Of a DNA stretch of 64,000 bases, positions 11,476 to 23,100 are shown piece by piece. The first letter of the stretch is position 1. Each line of letters opens with the position of its first letter. Made by a program: the position numbers and the translations under genes. Under the pieces are notes generated by a model. It did no database searches. It had not been told where the DNA came from and was given only the letters and a program-made list of their open reading frames with translations. Source of the stretch: Cydia pomonella (Eukaryota; Arthropoda; Insecta; Lepidoptera; Tortricidae); NCBI RefSeq assembly GCF_033807575.1, contig NC_084710.1, forward strand, positions 23,262,857-23,326,856. Reading direction: 5' to 3'.

Positions 11476-12050
11476 GTTACTCAGACTCACAAGCTTCTTC
11501 GATCCTAATAAGAGATAAAAAGTGTCCCCAAGATTTTATGTCCATTCCGTTCCCATTTTTCATAGACTCTGTATGACGGTAATGGAATGAAAGGAAATAA
11601 ATATATATTAAAAATTTGGAACACTTCTCCCTCTCCTAATATAATCGAAAGAGCTTGTTATTCTGAGTAGAAATTAACATAAAAAATCCCATACCTATTC
11701 GAAAAAAAAAGTGTAATGTTCAACTTTGAATAAAATGGTTCATCTTGCAGACGGTACGACGGACAAATAAAATTAATTGTATATTCACAGCCTCACCTGT
11801 CGCCGTAACGAGACGTCTTCTTATTTGCTTCATAAAGAAGCCCTAAATGAATTACTACCGAAGTCTCGATGAACAGAAATAACTGCTTTCAATGGAATAC
11901 TTTATTTCGATAATACTTGTTTATAGTAAAATTTTGTATTTTTAGTAAATCTTGAAAATGTTCATGTGATATGAATTTTGCAACCAAATTGGCATTAAAA
12001 TAATGAAATTAATAGAATTATTTAAAACGGCAGCAGCGTTACTGTTGCGG
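11476..12050. other. Non-coding stretch
   Basis: AT-rich, nothing recognised. Confidence 0.4.
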
Positions 12051-12420
12051 TATTAATGAATGAAAAATCTTTATTTTCTGGCAATTATTGGCCCATAGAT
12101 ACGAGTAAATACCTTAAAACTAGCATACATTTTATATTACATTTATATAGCATATCTTAATATCCATAACACACATGGCTGCGATGCATTTCGCAACCCC
12201 GCTGTGTCAGTAGGGAGCTGTCCGCGGAACCGCCAAAACTTGGCACCCTTCGGCCAAATTTCCTCCTTGGTGAAGGTCGCTAGACTAATACTGCTGCGGC
12301 GTTGAAGCAGTCGAAGCGGCCGAAGTCCCTGCAAATTTCCTTGGTAAAAAGTGTGACGGGATGACGTTAACGAGTCGACTCCAAGTTTTGTACATGTACT
12401 TTCGTCGTGTGTCAATAATA
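12051..12420 (-). mobile_element. Retroelement-like fragment (family G)
   Basis: On the minus strand a 90-codon open frame (12143-12415) includes KFWRFRGQLPTDTAGLRNAS. The sequence then runs to aaaataaagatttttcattc, like a LINE 3' end. The block around gttttggcggttccgcggac and gcggggttgcg recurs on the plus strand at 47032-47090. The protein family is not recognised, so whether the frame was ever translated is open. Confidence 0.45.
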
Positions 12421-12428
12421 AATGAATT

Positions 12429-13136
12429 CTGTCCCTTTAAAGACCCTCAACAAAGTTCATACTCGACCAGCCATAACAGACGTCAAAGATACTTTTGCCC
12501 GTAATACACCTGTATTCTGTAAGGGGTTTGTGTTCTGTCAGGGCATGTTCATAGCAGAACCTATTTAAATAATTCTAGATATCAAAAAAAATCGGCAATA
12601 ATATGCGTTCATCCATCTAATGACAAACTTGTCAACCAGTGCACAATTCAGTTTTGTATAAGTCGACTTTTGCTTTGTTTACAAAACAAAAAAGCTTTAA
12701 AAGAAACCCTGTCCTTAAAAGGCCCTCAATAAAAAATGCCATGCTTGACCAACTATACAACTCGACACATATCGAAGATAACTCCGCCCGTAATTCATCA
12801 AGACTGCCCTAATCTCACCTGCACCCTGCACGAGTCATGTCCTGTCGGGGAAAGTATAGTACCTACACTACGTTCATACATAATTCAACATATAATATGA
12901 CGTGGTTGGTCATGTAAGTTCAGTTTTTTTTTTACCTACATGTTGACCTTTAGCCAAGGTAAAATAATAATCTATATAAAAAAAACACAGCTCTTAACTG
13001 TCTCCAAAAAGGCCCTCAACCAAGTACACGCTTGACTAGCAATGACACATGTCGAAGATACCTCCGCCCGTAATACATCAACACTGCCCTAATCTCACCT
13101 GTACCCCGTATGGAGTTGTCCTGTCGCAAGAGGGGT
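12429..13136 (+). repeat. Three-unit diverged tandem array (280 and 289 bp periods)
   Basis: Unit starts (ctgtcc or ctgtct) lie at 12429, 12709 and 12998. Shared blocks are aggccctcaa, gcttgac, gtcgaagata, ctccgcccgtaat and ctgccctaatctcacctg. The last two units are closer to each other than to the first. No conserved reading frame is visible. Confidence 0.75.
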
Positions 13137-14264
13137 GACATGCGTTTACGGGGAATTAACGGTAATACCTTAAGGCAGGGTTTGTGATGTTATTTAGTAG
13201 AGGAATCTTTCGGGGAGTGCTTATGCGATGTGCTGCTACAAGGTAGTTTCTTTTTATCAGCTCTTTGTATAAACTTTGACGTAAGATAGATTACTAGTGA
13301 TTTTATGTTTAATTTGCCCGATTTATCATTTTGCATTTCGCCCATCCCCTTTTTTTCTATTTAGGTTCCGTTTTTTTTTGACAGAGACATATAGATTCAA
13401 GTGGATTATACCTGACAAAGCGCATATTCTATTAGTATATGTATTGCTATAGCAAGTGAAATAACCTACACCATACGTAGCTCCCACACACGATACGGAT
13501 ACGGACGTAAATCTCCCGCTTGGTAACCTGTGCCGCGCCGCAAGTCCGGCTCTGATATCGACTGGGGATTACGAGCAATGAGTAGATGACATTTTAAACT
13601 TACATGTAATTATCTTTTTTGACAGAGTTAGTTAAAATTGTTTTCTTTCTTCGTCTCTTCATGACATTTTATTATTTATGGTGGCCATTCTTTGCTTGTT
13701 CGTGTTCCAAGAAATCAAATGGAGATTTGCTGATCTGTCCATTTAATTTGTGTTATTTCAGTTAGTTGCTTCATTGCTAAGCAGATTATTCGTTACTTTC
13801 AGTTTGTATCTCTAGTTATCTACATAATGTCTTATATTATACGGTTTTATCCATTAATAATGAGTTTTGCTATCTAAATAGTTATTTCAGTGAAAGTGTA
13901 GCTCATTTAGAAGCCATTTTACTGGCAAGTCTAAAAAAGCCAGTGACTTTTCACTAAATTGCTCAGAGTAGTTATTAAAGCCACGTCTAATGAGAAAGAA
14001 AAAGGCTCATGCGTTGGAAAGGGACATTTGTAGTGTTTTAAATTAATTCAACCAAAAAATATTATCTTCCTAATTCGCGAAAAGATAACGTGCTAGTCAA
14101 TGAGTGCTAACCCGTCATACTTACTTGCGTATTTATACATTTACATTTTGTATTTAAAATTAAGAAAGCCAGTGAAAATACATTTGTAAGGACGGGCCGC
14201 CGTTGCAACGAGAATTCTGTAAACAGTACTATTTTTATTATCTATTCTCTGTTCTATGTTCTGT
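13137..14264. other. Non-coding stretch
   Basis: No gene or repeat recognised. Confidence 0.4.
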
Positions 14265-14451
14265 ACCCCTAGTGTAAATATTTTCGACAGCGAAACGTGA
14301 CGTACGCGTTTGCGTTAAGTGTCATTTTGTATGAGATTTTTGACTTTCCAAAACGTCCCGCTTGGCGCGCTGTTCAAAAACCTATACAAAATGAGACTAA
14401 ACGCAAACGCGTACGTCACGTTTCAAAATCGAATTTAGTTACACTAGGGGT
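14265..14451. mobile_element. MITE family M1 copy (187 bp)
   Basis: Begins acccctagtgtaaatatttt and ends agttacactaggggt. The interior folds back (gtgacgtacgcgtttgcgtt with aacgcaaacgcgtacgtcac). It matches 3681-3862. The host sequence aaacagtactatt occurs on both sides (14221 and 14463). Confidence 0.85.
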
Positions 14452-14798
14452 ACTGTATCTATAAACAGTACTATTCTGTGGAAACGTTTTACGGGGTTTT
14501 GAAGTGTGGCAGTGGAGTCAGGTGGACCGGCATAATCCGGTCGGAGCTCTAACCGGATCAAACACCAGACTTAGAACTTTGAAGGGTCCCGGCGTTACGG
14601 TGTTTTGATCCCATCGGGACAATTTACGAGCTCTTCATTATTGAATGATTGAAACTTAGCATCCATTCCAACTACTCACAAACTGTTGTAAACTAACAGG
14701 CAAATTCAAGTTTTAGATATTTAATCTTATTCGTATATGATCCTGATATGATACTGATCTGTCAGTGTCAAAAGTGACGTTTTTGGTTGAAGGTTGAC
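14452..14798. other. Spacer with a conserved SINE-flanking block
   Basis: Mostly unrecognised. At 14765-14798 the text tcagtgtcaaaagtgacg then ttgacat directly precedes a SINE tail. A similar block precedes the SINEs at 50574 and 58862. Confidence 0.45.
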
Positions 14799-14926
14799 AT
14801 AATAAATAAATAAATATTATAGGACATTACACAAATTGACAAGTCCTACAGTAAGCTCAATAAGGCTTGTGTTGAGGGTACTTCGACAACGATATATATA
14901 ATATATAAATATTTATAAATACATAT
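14799..14926 (-). mobile_element. SINE family A, 3' fragment
   Basis: Only the tail half is present: ataaataaataaatattata, then gcctta-type text inverted (aataaggcttgtgttgaggg), stopping at ttataaatacata. The tRNA-like head is missing. Confidence 0.85.
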
Positions 14927-15196
14927 AATGCGCAATTCAGCAGATCCTCTAAAGGAGATTGGAACCATCTCATATTGGAATGATGTCAGATCCATGTTAG
15001 ATCAGTATCACATTATATTGTTGGTAAAGTAAGTCATGACTAAGTTATATGTTTTAGTTTTGGTTGATTAATGCATGTAATTGTTTTTTCACCTCAGCAG
15101 CTCGAACAAGCCTACTTTCGTCACTCCAGTGAGTGAGACAAGCTTTCGTCATAATGACGATGCCTTTCATTCATGAATGTAAATAAATGTTGTGTT

Positions 15197-15480
15197 TTGA
15201 CGACCGGTTTGGCCTAGGGGGTAATGACCCTGCCTACGAAGCTGATGGTCCCGGGTTCAAATCCTGGTAAGGGCATTTATTCGTGTGATGAGCATGGATA
15301 TTTGTTCCTGAGTCATGAGTGTTTTCTATGTATTTAAGTATTTATAAATATTTATATATTATATATATATCGTTGTCTAATTACCCTCAACACAAGCCTT
15401 ATTGAGCTTACTGTGGGACTTAGTCAATTTGTGTAGTAATGTCCTATAATATTTATTTATTTATTTTATTTATTTATTTA
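15197..15480 (+). mobile_element. SINE family A, full-length copy
   Basis: Head tgacgaccggtttggcctag, B box gggttcaaatcctgg, body, and tail (tatttatttatttattttat) are all present. It is one of the two best-preserved copies and serves, with 62408-62685, as the reference for the family. Confidence 0.92.
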
Positions 15481-16796
15481 AATGTGGTTAACTTTACTTA
15501 ATGTAGATTTTTTAAACCTTTAATATGTTCTCACTACTGAGGTCAAAAGATGCATGTGTCAGCTGAGAGCAAAGTTATGTTACATCTCGTGTTTTTGGTC
15601 TCTCGCTACGCTCAAGATTCTAACTTAGGATAGTTCGCTTACTTTGGACTCAAAATCAACACTCGCAAGAAAAACCAACTTTCCTCTCTTGTTGCACAAA
15701 TAACTATATCTTAACACTTGTGTTTCAGATTCCAGTTGATTATGAGATAAAGAGTTCTGTTTAGCCTTGCATACTACAGTTTATCGACCACGTAGTTTCA
15801 TCTCATTAGAATTTCGACTTAAGCTTTCCTATTTTTTTTTTTGACGCCAATGACGGATATATCCGTACCGTAGGTCCAACGCAACATAAGCACACCACAA
15901 AGCAACAAAGACCTACGTGAATATTTATTTATTTATTTATTGCAAAGGCAAAGAAACAGCATAATAATATAATTACACATACAGTTTAACAAATTAAGTC
16001 AATACAACAGCCAGAACAGTTTCCACTTATAGGTAACACAATTATTGCTCTGAGAAAAACAACATGCACGTATTAAACATTTAACTAGGCAATTAAAAGC
16101 TAAAATGAAGATTATAAATAAGTTAGGTACTTAATTAATGATAACATTTAAGAAATATGAAGTTTATACAATCAATATGTATAAAGTTCAAATTCAGTTT
16201 TGACACTTCTGTGACAGCATCTGTGCTTGGCACGGTTTCTAAAAGGCTCTAATCAGATTGAACTAAAAAAACTTCACCTTTGAATCTTTTGCAATAACTT
16301 GACTACGAGTATTTGAATTTTTTTTAAACTTTGATTGGTGGTGGTGGTGGTGATGTTTACATAGTGAAAATTAACTATTGACTACCCATAAGTCTGAAAT
16401 ATTACAATAAATATACATATTTTAATTTGACAAATCCAGAAACTAATCTTTAAAATAGCCAATAGGCAATAAATAAAAAATTGGTTACGCTTGCCATCAT
16501 TTTCCTTCAAACACTCCATTCTTATGGTTGTATTTTCCCTCGAGATCACCTGATATTCGCCGGATGTCTGTCAGCCCGGGGCCAACAAAGTTGTTGTACC
16601 ACCTGTTCCAACTTTGGGACTTGAGATTAAAATCAGTATGAATATTTTGCAAGGCTTTGTTTGTCGGAGACATTTGTTTTGAACTCATGAATAATCTTGT
16701 GTTTTGTGTATTTGATATTTGCCCTTGCTAAAGGGTTTTGTATCCTTGTGTTTGTAAATCATAAGTTGGCATTCAATCCTCATTTTCTTCTTTAAT
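15481..16796. other. Non-coding stretch with a LINE-type tail
   Basis: At 15921-15945 a tatttatttatttattgcaa run reads, on the minus strand, as a tail of aaataaataaata after ttgcaataaa, suggesting a retroelement 3' end. A short ggtggtggtggtggtg microsatellite lies at about 16336-16353. No gene is recognised. Confidence 0.4.
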
Positions 16797-16945
16797 AGTG
16801 AGGCCACACTGGCACATTGCGTTGCGTTTTCATCGCATTAACGTGGCATGTTATAAAAATATATATACATATGTAAAACCACGCAGCGTTGACGCTGCGA
16901 CGACGCTTGCAACGAAACAGCGCAATGCACCAATGTGACCTCACT
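16797..16945. mobile_element. MITE (149 bp)
   Basis: Inverted ends: agtgaggccacactggcaca on the left against tgtgacctcact on the right, with the subterminal cattgcgttgcgtt matching aacagcgcaatg inverted. A TA flanks both ends (ata / tata), compatible with a TA target duplication. Non-coding. Confidence 0.75.
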
Positions 16946-17324
16946 ATAACATGTCATACATTCTGTTACATATTCCCAGTTTCAATTAACAAAGACTTTA
17001 CCCCTTATATCCGCTTATTTACCCCTTTAGGGAAGACCGACAAAAAAGGGCGCGTACCTGAATATTCCGAGTAATTCATGCAAACGAATGCAAGCCAATT
17101 AATTAGTCGACTGAATCTGCTGCCGTCGGCTGAGGCCGCCATAGACGAGGCGGAGCTGCGATTTCTAAAGGCTGCTACATACAAAACTAGTTCCGTTGCG
17201 TATCTTACCGCACTTATGAAAAGAGTTTCTTAAGCAAAATGAAATGTGGCAAAAATTTTGTAACCAATATATTGGTATTAGTTTTCTTCTAATTGGCTCA
17301 CGAGTTTGGTTTCCATCAAGCCTA

Positions 17325-17409
17325 CTTTTTTTGTGGTCTTGTAAGCGACGGTAATCGCTTACCATCAGGTGATCCGTCTGCTCGTTTGCCTCCTCTACCA
17401 TAAAAAAAA
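17325..17409 (-). mobile_element. GGCAAACGAGC-type repeat (family D), short copy
   Basis: On the minus strand it reads gaggcaaacgagcagacgg and cctgatggtaagcgattacc. This is the short form of the repeat at 19178-19532, 27570-27773, 41456-41556 and 62768-62963. Confidence 0.7.
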
Positions 17410-17580
17410 TGTCAAAACCACATGTTAAATAATGCCCGTTAAATATCTTTCACAGACAGCAGCCAGCAGCAAATATCAGTATTTTTTTATATTTGTTGCT
17501 GACAGGTATCTCAGAAAGTATTGAAGTCAGAAATAATTATGTGATTGCGCTGATTATTAACAATCTGCTACCAAATAATT

Positions 17581-17805
17581 CTTGGGTATTTTGGTCACAT
17601 TGCTCGCCGGCAGCCGGATAATCTCGAGAAGTTGACTGTGGTGGGCAAGATGGAGGGGAAGAGACCCCGCGGCCAATCTCCCAGCCGCTGGTGTGACCAA
17701 GTGACAACAATCACTGGCTTTCCTGTTGCAACCTACCTAAGGACTGTAGAGAAGCGTGCTAGATGGAGAAAACTAGTGCAGCCACAAAAATGTTCAAGGA
17801 CACCT
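17581..17805 (+). pseudogene. LINE reverse transcriptase C-terminal remnant
   Basis: The translation LGYFGHIARRQPDNLEKLTV, then GKMEGKRPRGQSPSRWCDQ and a TG..VATYLRTVEKRARWRKLV block, is the C-terminal pattern of RTE-like endonuclease/reverse transcriptase proteins (GHxxRR, GKxxGKRPRGRSPxRWxDQ, ..RxxWRxLV). The frame stays open to 17889 but leaves the conserved pattern after the WRKLV block. Everything N-terminal is missing, so this is a 5'-truncated copy. It differs in sequence from the RTE-like remnant at 7723, so the two came from different lineages. Confidence 0.7.
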
Positions 17806-18108
17806 TCAGAAAGGAAGATACCAACCAAAAAAAAGCCAATTATTTGCTTTTTTATTTTTAACAGTATATTTCAAGATTTAATTTCCTGAACACAGCTTTT
17901 CGTTTTTACAAACCAGTCCGCTAACCTTACGTTACGGTACATTCAAGCGGCCGTTGGCGTAAGCGTCATTCTAGATCTATTTTAACTCATGACAAATTAA
18001 GAAACAACTGCAAAGAAAAACTTAAGTAGAAGGTCGCTGGAATGGGAGGACGAGTCTTGACCACAGAATCTTACAAGTCAATCTTACAGTTAAAATTTAA
18101 TCATAAAC

Positions 18109-18240
18109 TAAAGGGGCCCACTCATTACCAGTTCGCCGGACGATATCGGCCTGTCAGTTATTCGCAAAAGCTGACAATCGCGAATAACTGACAGGCCGAT
18201 ATCGTCCGGCGAACTGGTTAGTAATCAATGGGCCCCTTTA
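18109..18240. mobile_element. Palindromic MITE (132 bp)
   Basis: The left half (taaaggggccca ... cggcctgtcagttattcgc) and right half (gcgaataactgacaggccg ... tgggccccttta) are near-perfect reverse complements around a ~14-base loop. Small indels lie near the outer ends. This palindrome is familiar as an abundant lepidopteran MITE. Confidence 0.9.
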
Positions 18241-18588
18241 AGCCAGTGTATCTATTTAGTAATAACATGTATCTTTATCTTGCAATGCGTAACTAACGTC
18301 TGGCAACGCCTTTATTCGAATAATTAATTTTAGCAGCGCTTCTACAATTAGATCTCGTAAAGATTAAGGTGTGCATTTAAAATGAAAAGTATCCGCCGTC
18401 TATTTCTGTAACAGCTCGATTTTTTCACAAAATTACCTCTTGCGTTCTATTCTTTGATTTTGCTTCCAAACTGTAAGCCGTATGACAGTTTTGACTCTTC
18501 AATCAATTCATTTATAGATATATAGATCTTATTTATTTATTCATTTAAGCGTGGTTAATTGGTATAGTTAATAGTTTATGAGTCCAAA

Positions 18589-18937
18589 GCCCGTACTTTT
18601 CATGCCGTTGACAGAAAAATGACGTCACGCTACATAGAGTATGATTCCAATTAATATTTTCGTAATAATTAATCATTTATCAACCTCTTTACGTAAGTTA
18701 TACATATACTTGACAATCAGTACAGAAACGTCTAACTGACTTTCATCTTATTGTCACTCAAATAAATAATAGATTATTAATTTATTAAATAATACATATT
18801 TTTGATTTTTAACAGCGTAACAAGCTTTTATTCTCGTAACAAGTATTTATTCTGATACCCGTCAATAAGTAAGTTATCTAAACTCCCTGTATGTTAAATT
18901 ACGTCATTTTTGCGTCAACGGTATGAAAACTACGGGC
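18589..18937. mobile_element. MITE with ~37-bp inverted ends (349 bp)
   Basis: The left end gcccgtacttttcatgccgt then tgacagaaaaatgacgt pairs with the right end acgtcatttttgcgtcaacg then gtatgaaaactacgggc. The interior is AT-rich with no open frame. A partial relative may lie near 330-350. Confidence 0.85.
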
Positions 18938-19177
18938 CCTGTTTATGACTATTATTATGTGGTTGTTGCTAGACCTGCATGAACTTAATATAATAATATC
19001 ATGAAACGTAATAGAAGTTTCACGTACAAAACTTATTTTTGACCTATTTTCTTTTTACATATAAGTAACAATGTTTTGCAACGATAACTAATACCCGACA
19101 CAGGTATATGTTATGTTAATGTTCATGCCAAGTTTCATTTTAATTCAAATTAAAAGTGGCAGTTATTATTTATGTTT

Positions 19178-19532
19178 TTTTTTTCATACTAAGTCGGTGG
19201 CAAACAAGCATACGGCCCGCCTGATGGTAAGCAGTTTCCGTAGCCTATGTACGCCTGCAACTCCAGGGGAGTTACATGCGCGTTGCCGACCCTAAACCCT
19301 CCCCTCGTTGAGCTCTGGCAACTTTACTCACCGGCAGGAACACAACACTATGAGTAGGGTCTAGTGTTATTTGGCTGCGGTTTTCTGTAAGGTGGAGGTA
19401 CTTCCCCAGTTGGGCGCTGCTCTAGATCTGGAATGACATCCACTGGCTGTGCCCTACCACACAAAGCGAGATGACATTCACAACGCCCATACCTCTCTCT
19501 TGGACGTAGTTTAAGGACGTACCCGGGTCGAA
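19178..19532 (+). mobile_element. GGCAAACGAGC-type repeat (family D), longest copy
   Basis: Contains gtcggtggcaaacaagcata, cggcccgcctgatggtaagc, gttgccgaccctaaa and tctagtgttatttggctgcg, and continues through gaatgacatccactggctg and ggacgtagtttaaggacgta. It is the longest of five copies. It is non-coding and its transposition class is unclear. Confidence 0.8.
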
Positions 19533-19827
19533 TTATGTATCCTATTTTCTTATTATCTTTTCTGTATGATTAGCATTGATAACGTGTTGATTTAAGGAAT
19601 AACATAAACATAATAAAATAATTGGTAACAGCACCTGGATTATTACGTTAATGGACCGATTTTATTGTTAGCTTTTATGAATCCTGCAAATTTATGTATG
19701 TTTGGGTGCAAGCTAAATTACATCCACTTCCCATGATTCAATTGTGCTAAACTTCACTAATGTTGGGTGAAAATGCAATATTATAGTACCATCTACCTGA
19801 TCTGATAATGGATACAGGAAAACAGGG
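19533..19827. other. Spacer before the R1-clade element
   Basis: AT-rich host-like sequence. Nothing recognised. Confidence 0.4.
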
Positions 19828-19841
19828 AAAACAACACAACC
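19828..19841. repeat. Target-site duplication, 3' side of the R1-clade element
   Basis: The 14-bp aaaacaacacaacc directly precedes the poly(T) (poly(A) of the minus-strand element). It is repeated exactly at 26201-26214. Confidence 0.95.
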
Positions 19842-19861
19842 TTTTTTTTTTTTTTTTTTTT

Positions 19862-20158
19862 GACGGAGTGGGAATGCATTTACGCACAGTGTGTGGGACT
19901 CGCCGCTCCTTTCCCCTCTCCTGGCAAGAGGGGGGGAGAATTGGCCCTACCCACTAAACCCACTCCGGCGTTTCACCCACTTTGCCGTTTATGAGGGCGC
20001 ACTGGGATCGATGACATTCCACCACTGCGCCCTCCGGCAGCCCCGGCTTATCGCCAAGGCACCCTCATAATGGAAGGGGGGATCAGAAACGCTTGATCCC
20101 CCTCCCCCGACAACGTCTATGGGGCCGTGCAGTGCGGGTTTAGTACCCGCTGGCCCTA
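19862..20158 (-). other. 3' UTR of the R1-clade element
   Basis: Non-coding sequence between the ORF2 stop (20159-20161) and the poly(A). It contains GC-rich runs such as gggggagaattgg on the plus strand. In R1-clade elements this region is the part bound by the reverse transcriptase for target-primed reverse transcription. That role here is inferred from the family. Confidence 0.75.
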
Positions 20159-23100
20159 CTAGGGCTCGAGGCGAGCATGGGCTCTTCGCCCTCGACCCTG
20201 CCGCCTGCGACGGAGAGGAGGCGCATTCGCAGATGCTTCTCGCTCCCTCTCCGCCTTCTCCTTCTGCGACATGACTTTTTCGCAGAAGGAGGCCACCGCT
20301 TCCCATTTCCTCTCGCTACCCAGCATCGCCACAATTATGCTGTGTAGCGAGAGGTCCGCAACCCCCGTCACCGCCCTAAGGGCCACTCTTTCCACGGCCC
20401 AGCGATTGCACTCTTCCAGAGTGTGCTGGGCCGTGTCATCCGCTGCGCCACATTCGTTGCACTGGGGCCCCGGTTCCCTCTGTATCTTGTGCAGGTAGTG
20501 TCCGAAACAGCCGTGTCCGGACACTACCTGCGTCACCCTGAATGTCAGGGCCCCCTTCCTTCTCCCCAACCACTCATCCATTACTGGGAGGATAGCCCCT
20601 ATGGTTCGGGTTCCATAACGGCTATCCTCCAAGGCATTCCTCCATCTTTCCTTAAGGCGCTCCGCGGCTGCTCGGGCCAACCTCTCCACCTCTCTCGCAT
20701 CTGTGGGCTCCCCACGCCTCCTGGCCTCCGCCCTCTGCCAGTATCTTTCAGCCAGCACCCCCGCGTCTAGTTCCCACGCCGGAGTGCCGGCAAGGAGGCA
20801 TGCCGCTGCGTGAGAGGTAGTGCGGTAGGCCCTCACCATCCTCTGGGCCATGAACCTCTGCGGCCGACGGAGCAGTGCCTTCGCGCGTCTCGTCAGCCGT
20901 CCGGCCCAGATTGGCGATCCGTAGAGCGCCATGCTCCGGACTACCCCCGCATATAGACGCCTACATGGGGCATTCGGCCCCCCCAGATTAGGCAAGAGGC
21001 GGCCCAGAGCCGAGGCAGCACCCACGAGACGAGGAGCCAGTCTCGCAAAGTGCTCCTCAAAATTCCACTTTCTGTCCAGGACAAGGCCCAAGTACTTGAT
21101 GTGGGCCTTGACCTGGACAGACTCACCCCCCACCCTTACTCTGGTGCCCTCCGGCAGCTGCCCCCACCCCCTTGTTCGCCCGAGGACCATGGCCTCGGTT
21201 TTCGGCAGGGCGACCCGAAGCCCCAGGAGTCCTATGCGCTGCACTGTAAGCTCGGTGGCCACCGCCGCCCTTCTGAGCACTTCCTCTAGCTCCTTTCCCC
21301 GCACGGCCACTAGTGTGTCGTCCGCATAACACACGGTGACCATGCGGGGAAGCTGCACCCCCCGGAGCACCCAATCGTAACCGAGGTTCCACAGGAGAGG
21401 ACCCAGGACAGACCCCTGTGGAACCCCGCACGCCATAGCCCTCGCGCCCCGGATACCCCTCTGCTCATAGAGCACTAGCCGCCCCGTCAGGTAGTGCTCT
21501 ACAACACGCCTCAGATAAGGAGGCACTCCATGGTAACGGAGTGCCTCCCCAATGACCGTGTAGGGGAGAGACCCGAACGCGTTGGCGATGTCCAGCGACA
21601 CCGCCACCACTCCCTCCCTATGGACTGTCGCAAGCACCCCGAAATCCCTCAACGCGGCCACCGCGTCTATAGTAGACCGCCCCCTACGGAACCCGAACTG
21701 GTTGTCATGTAAGTTCGGGCCCATTTCCACTAGGTGCCGCTGAATACGGGAGGCCAGGATTCGCTCGAAGAGCTTCCCGACCTCATCCAACAGCACGATG
21801 GGGCGGTAGCCAGCGGGGGTGTCTGCTGGGCGCCCCTCCTTGCGCAGCAGGCACAGTCGCCCCTCCTTCCAGCATCCCGGGAAGCGCCCCTCCTCGAGGC
21901 AGTCCTCCAGGAGGGATCTTAGGCAGTTCCCTAGATGCTTGAGTGCCAAGAAAAGCACTTTTCCTGGCACTCCGTCTGGTCCCGGCGCTTTGCGCGTGGC
22001 CCTGACCCGGTCCATGGCCCACTCCATCTCGTCATCCGTTATGGGGGGGGGGACGATCGGTTCTACCGGGTCCGCTGCTGGGGGGGCCATCGCCGGTGGG
22101 ATGAAGTCTGGTGCCTCCGGAAACAGGCCCTCAACCACTCTCTGGAGGAGTTCTGGCTCCATGGAGTCCATGGGTGGGGCGCTCCGCAACTTGTTGCGCA
22201 CCATTCTGTATGGGCGTCCCCATGGGTCCCTATTGAGGGTTGCCAAGAACTCCTCCCACCCCTCGTTCTTCGCCTTCTTAATGGCCTGCTGGAGGGCCCG
22301 CTTCTTGTCCACCAAAGCAGTGCGGAGGAGTTCCTCCTCCTCAGCGGTGTGCCTCCTTCTTCTGCACCGCGTGTAGGCCCGCCGGGCGTTATTGGCGGCC
22401 GTGCGTAGGACGGCGATCTCCGGGGTCCACCAGTAGACTTGTTTCTTGCCCCGGGCAGGCCGGGCCCGCGGCATGGAAGCATCACAAACTGTCTCCAGAG
22501 ACCTTCTGAAGTGGACGGCTCTCTCGTCGATACCTCTTGGGACCGTCTGAGGAGAGTTCCACGCCTCGATGATGGCAGCCTCTTCCGCCATTTCTCTGTC
22601 GAGGCGGGCCAACGCCCATCTTGGGAACCTCCCCCTCCCGGCCCGTCGGCTATTAGGACTGGACGGCGTGGCCCTCTGCAGTGGGGAGACCCTCATGCGG
22701 ATATATAAATGATCCGAGAGGGTCTCTTCGTCTTCTAGAACTCGCCACTCGGCAACGCGCGCTGCCAGGTCGGGGGTCGCAAAGGATAGGTCAACTATAG
22801 ACCCCCCATTCCAGCGAACGCACGTCTGCGCGTTGCCTCGGTTGAGGAGAACCAAGCCCACCGCCGCCGCCCAAACCTCAACCTCGGCCCCTCTGGGTTC
22901 GGTGTTTGGAGACCCCCATGCTCGGCTCTTGGCGTTGAAGTCTCCCAGGATCAGGATGGGCACCTGGTCGGCCCTTTCCACCACCCCCTCCAGGTCCTCC
23001 AGGCAGCGCTGGAAGGCAATCGGCGGCAGATTGGGGGAAAAGTACACCCCGACTACTATAATTCCCCTCCATTTAGCCGCCACGAATCCCTCCCCTCTCT

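Noticed and set aside
15197..15290. tRNA gene at SINE heads (also 62408 and others)
   Set aside because: A and B boxes are present but no cloverleaf with a proper acceptor stem forms, and the copies are dispersed repeats.
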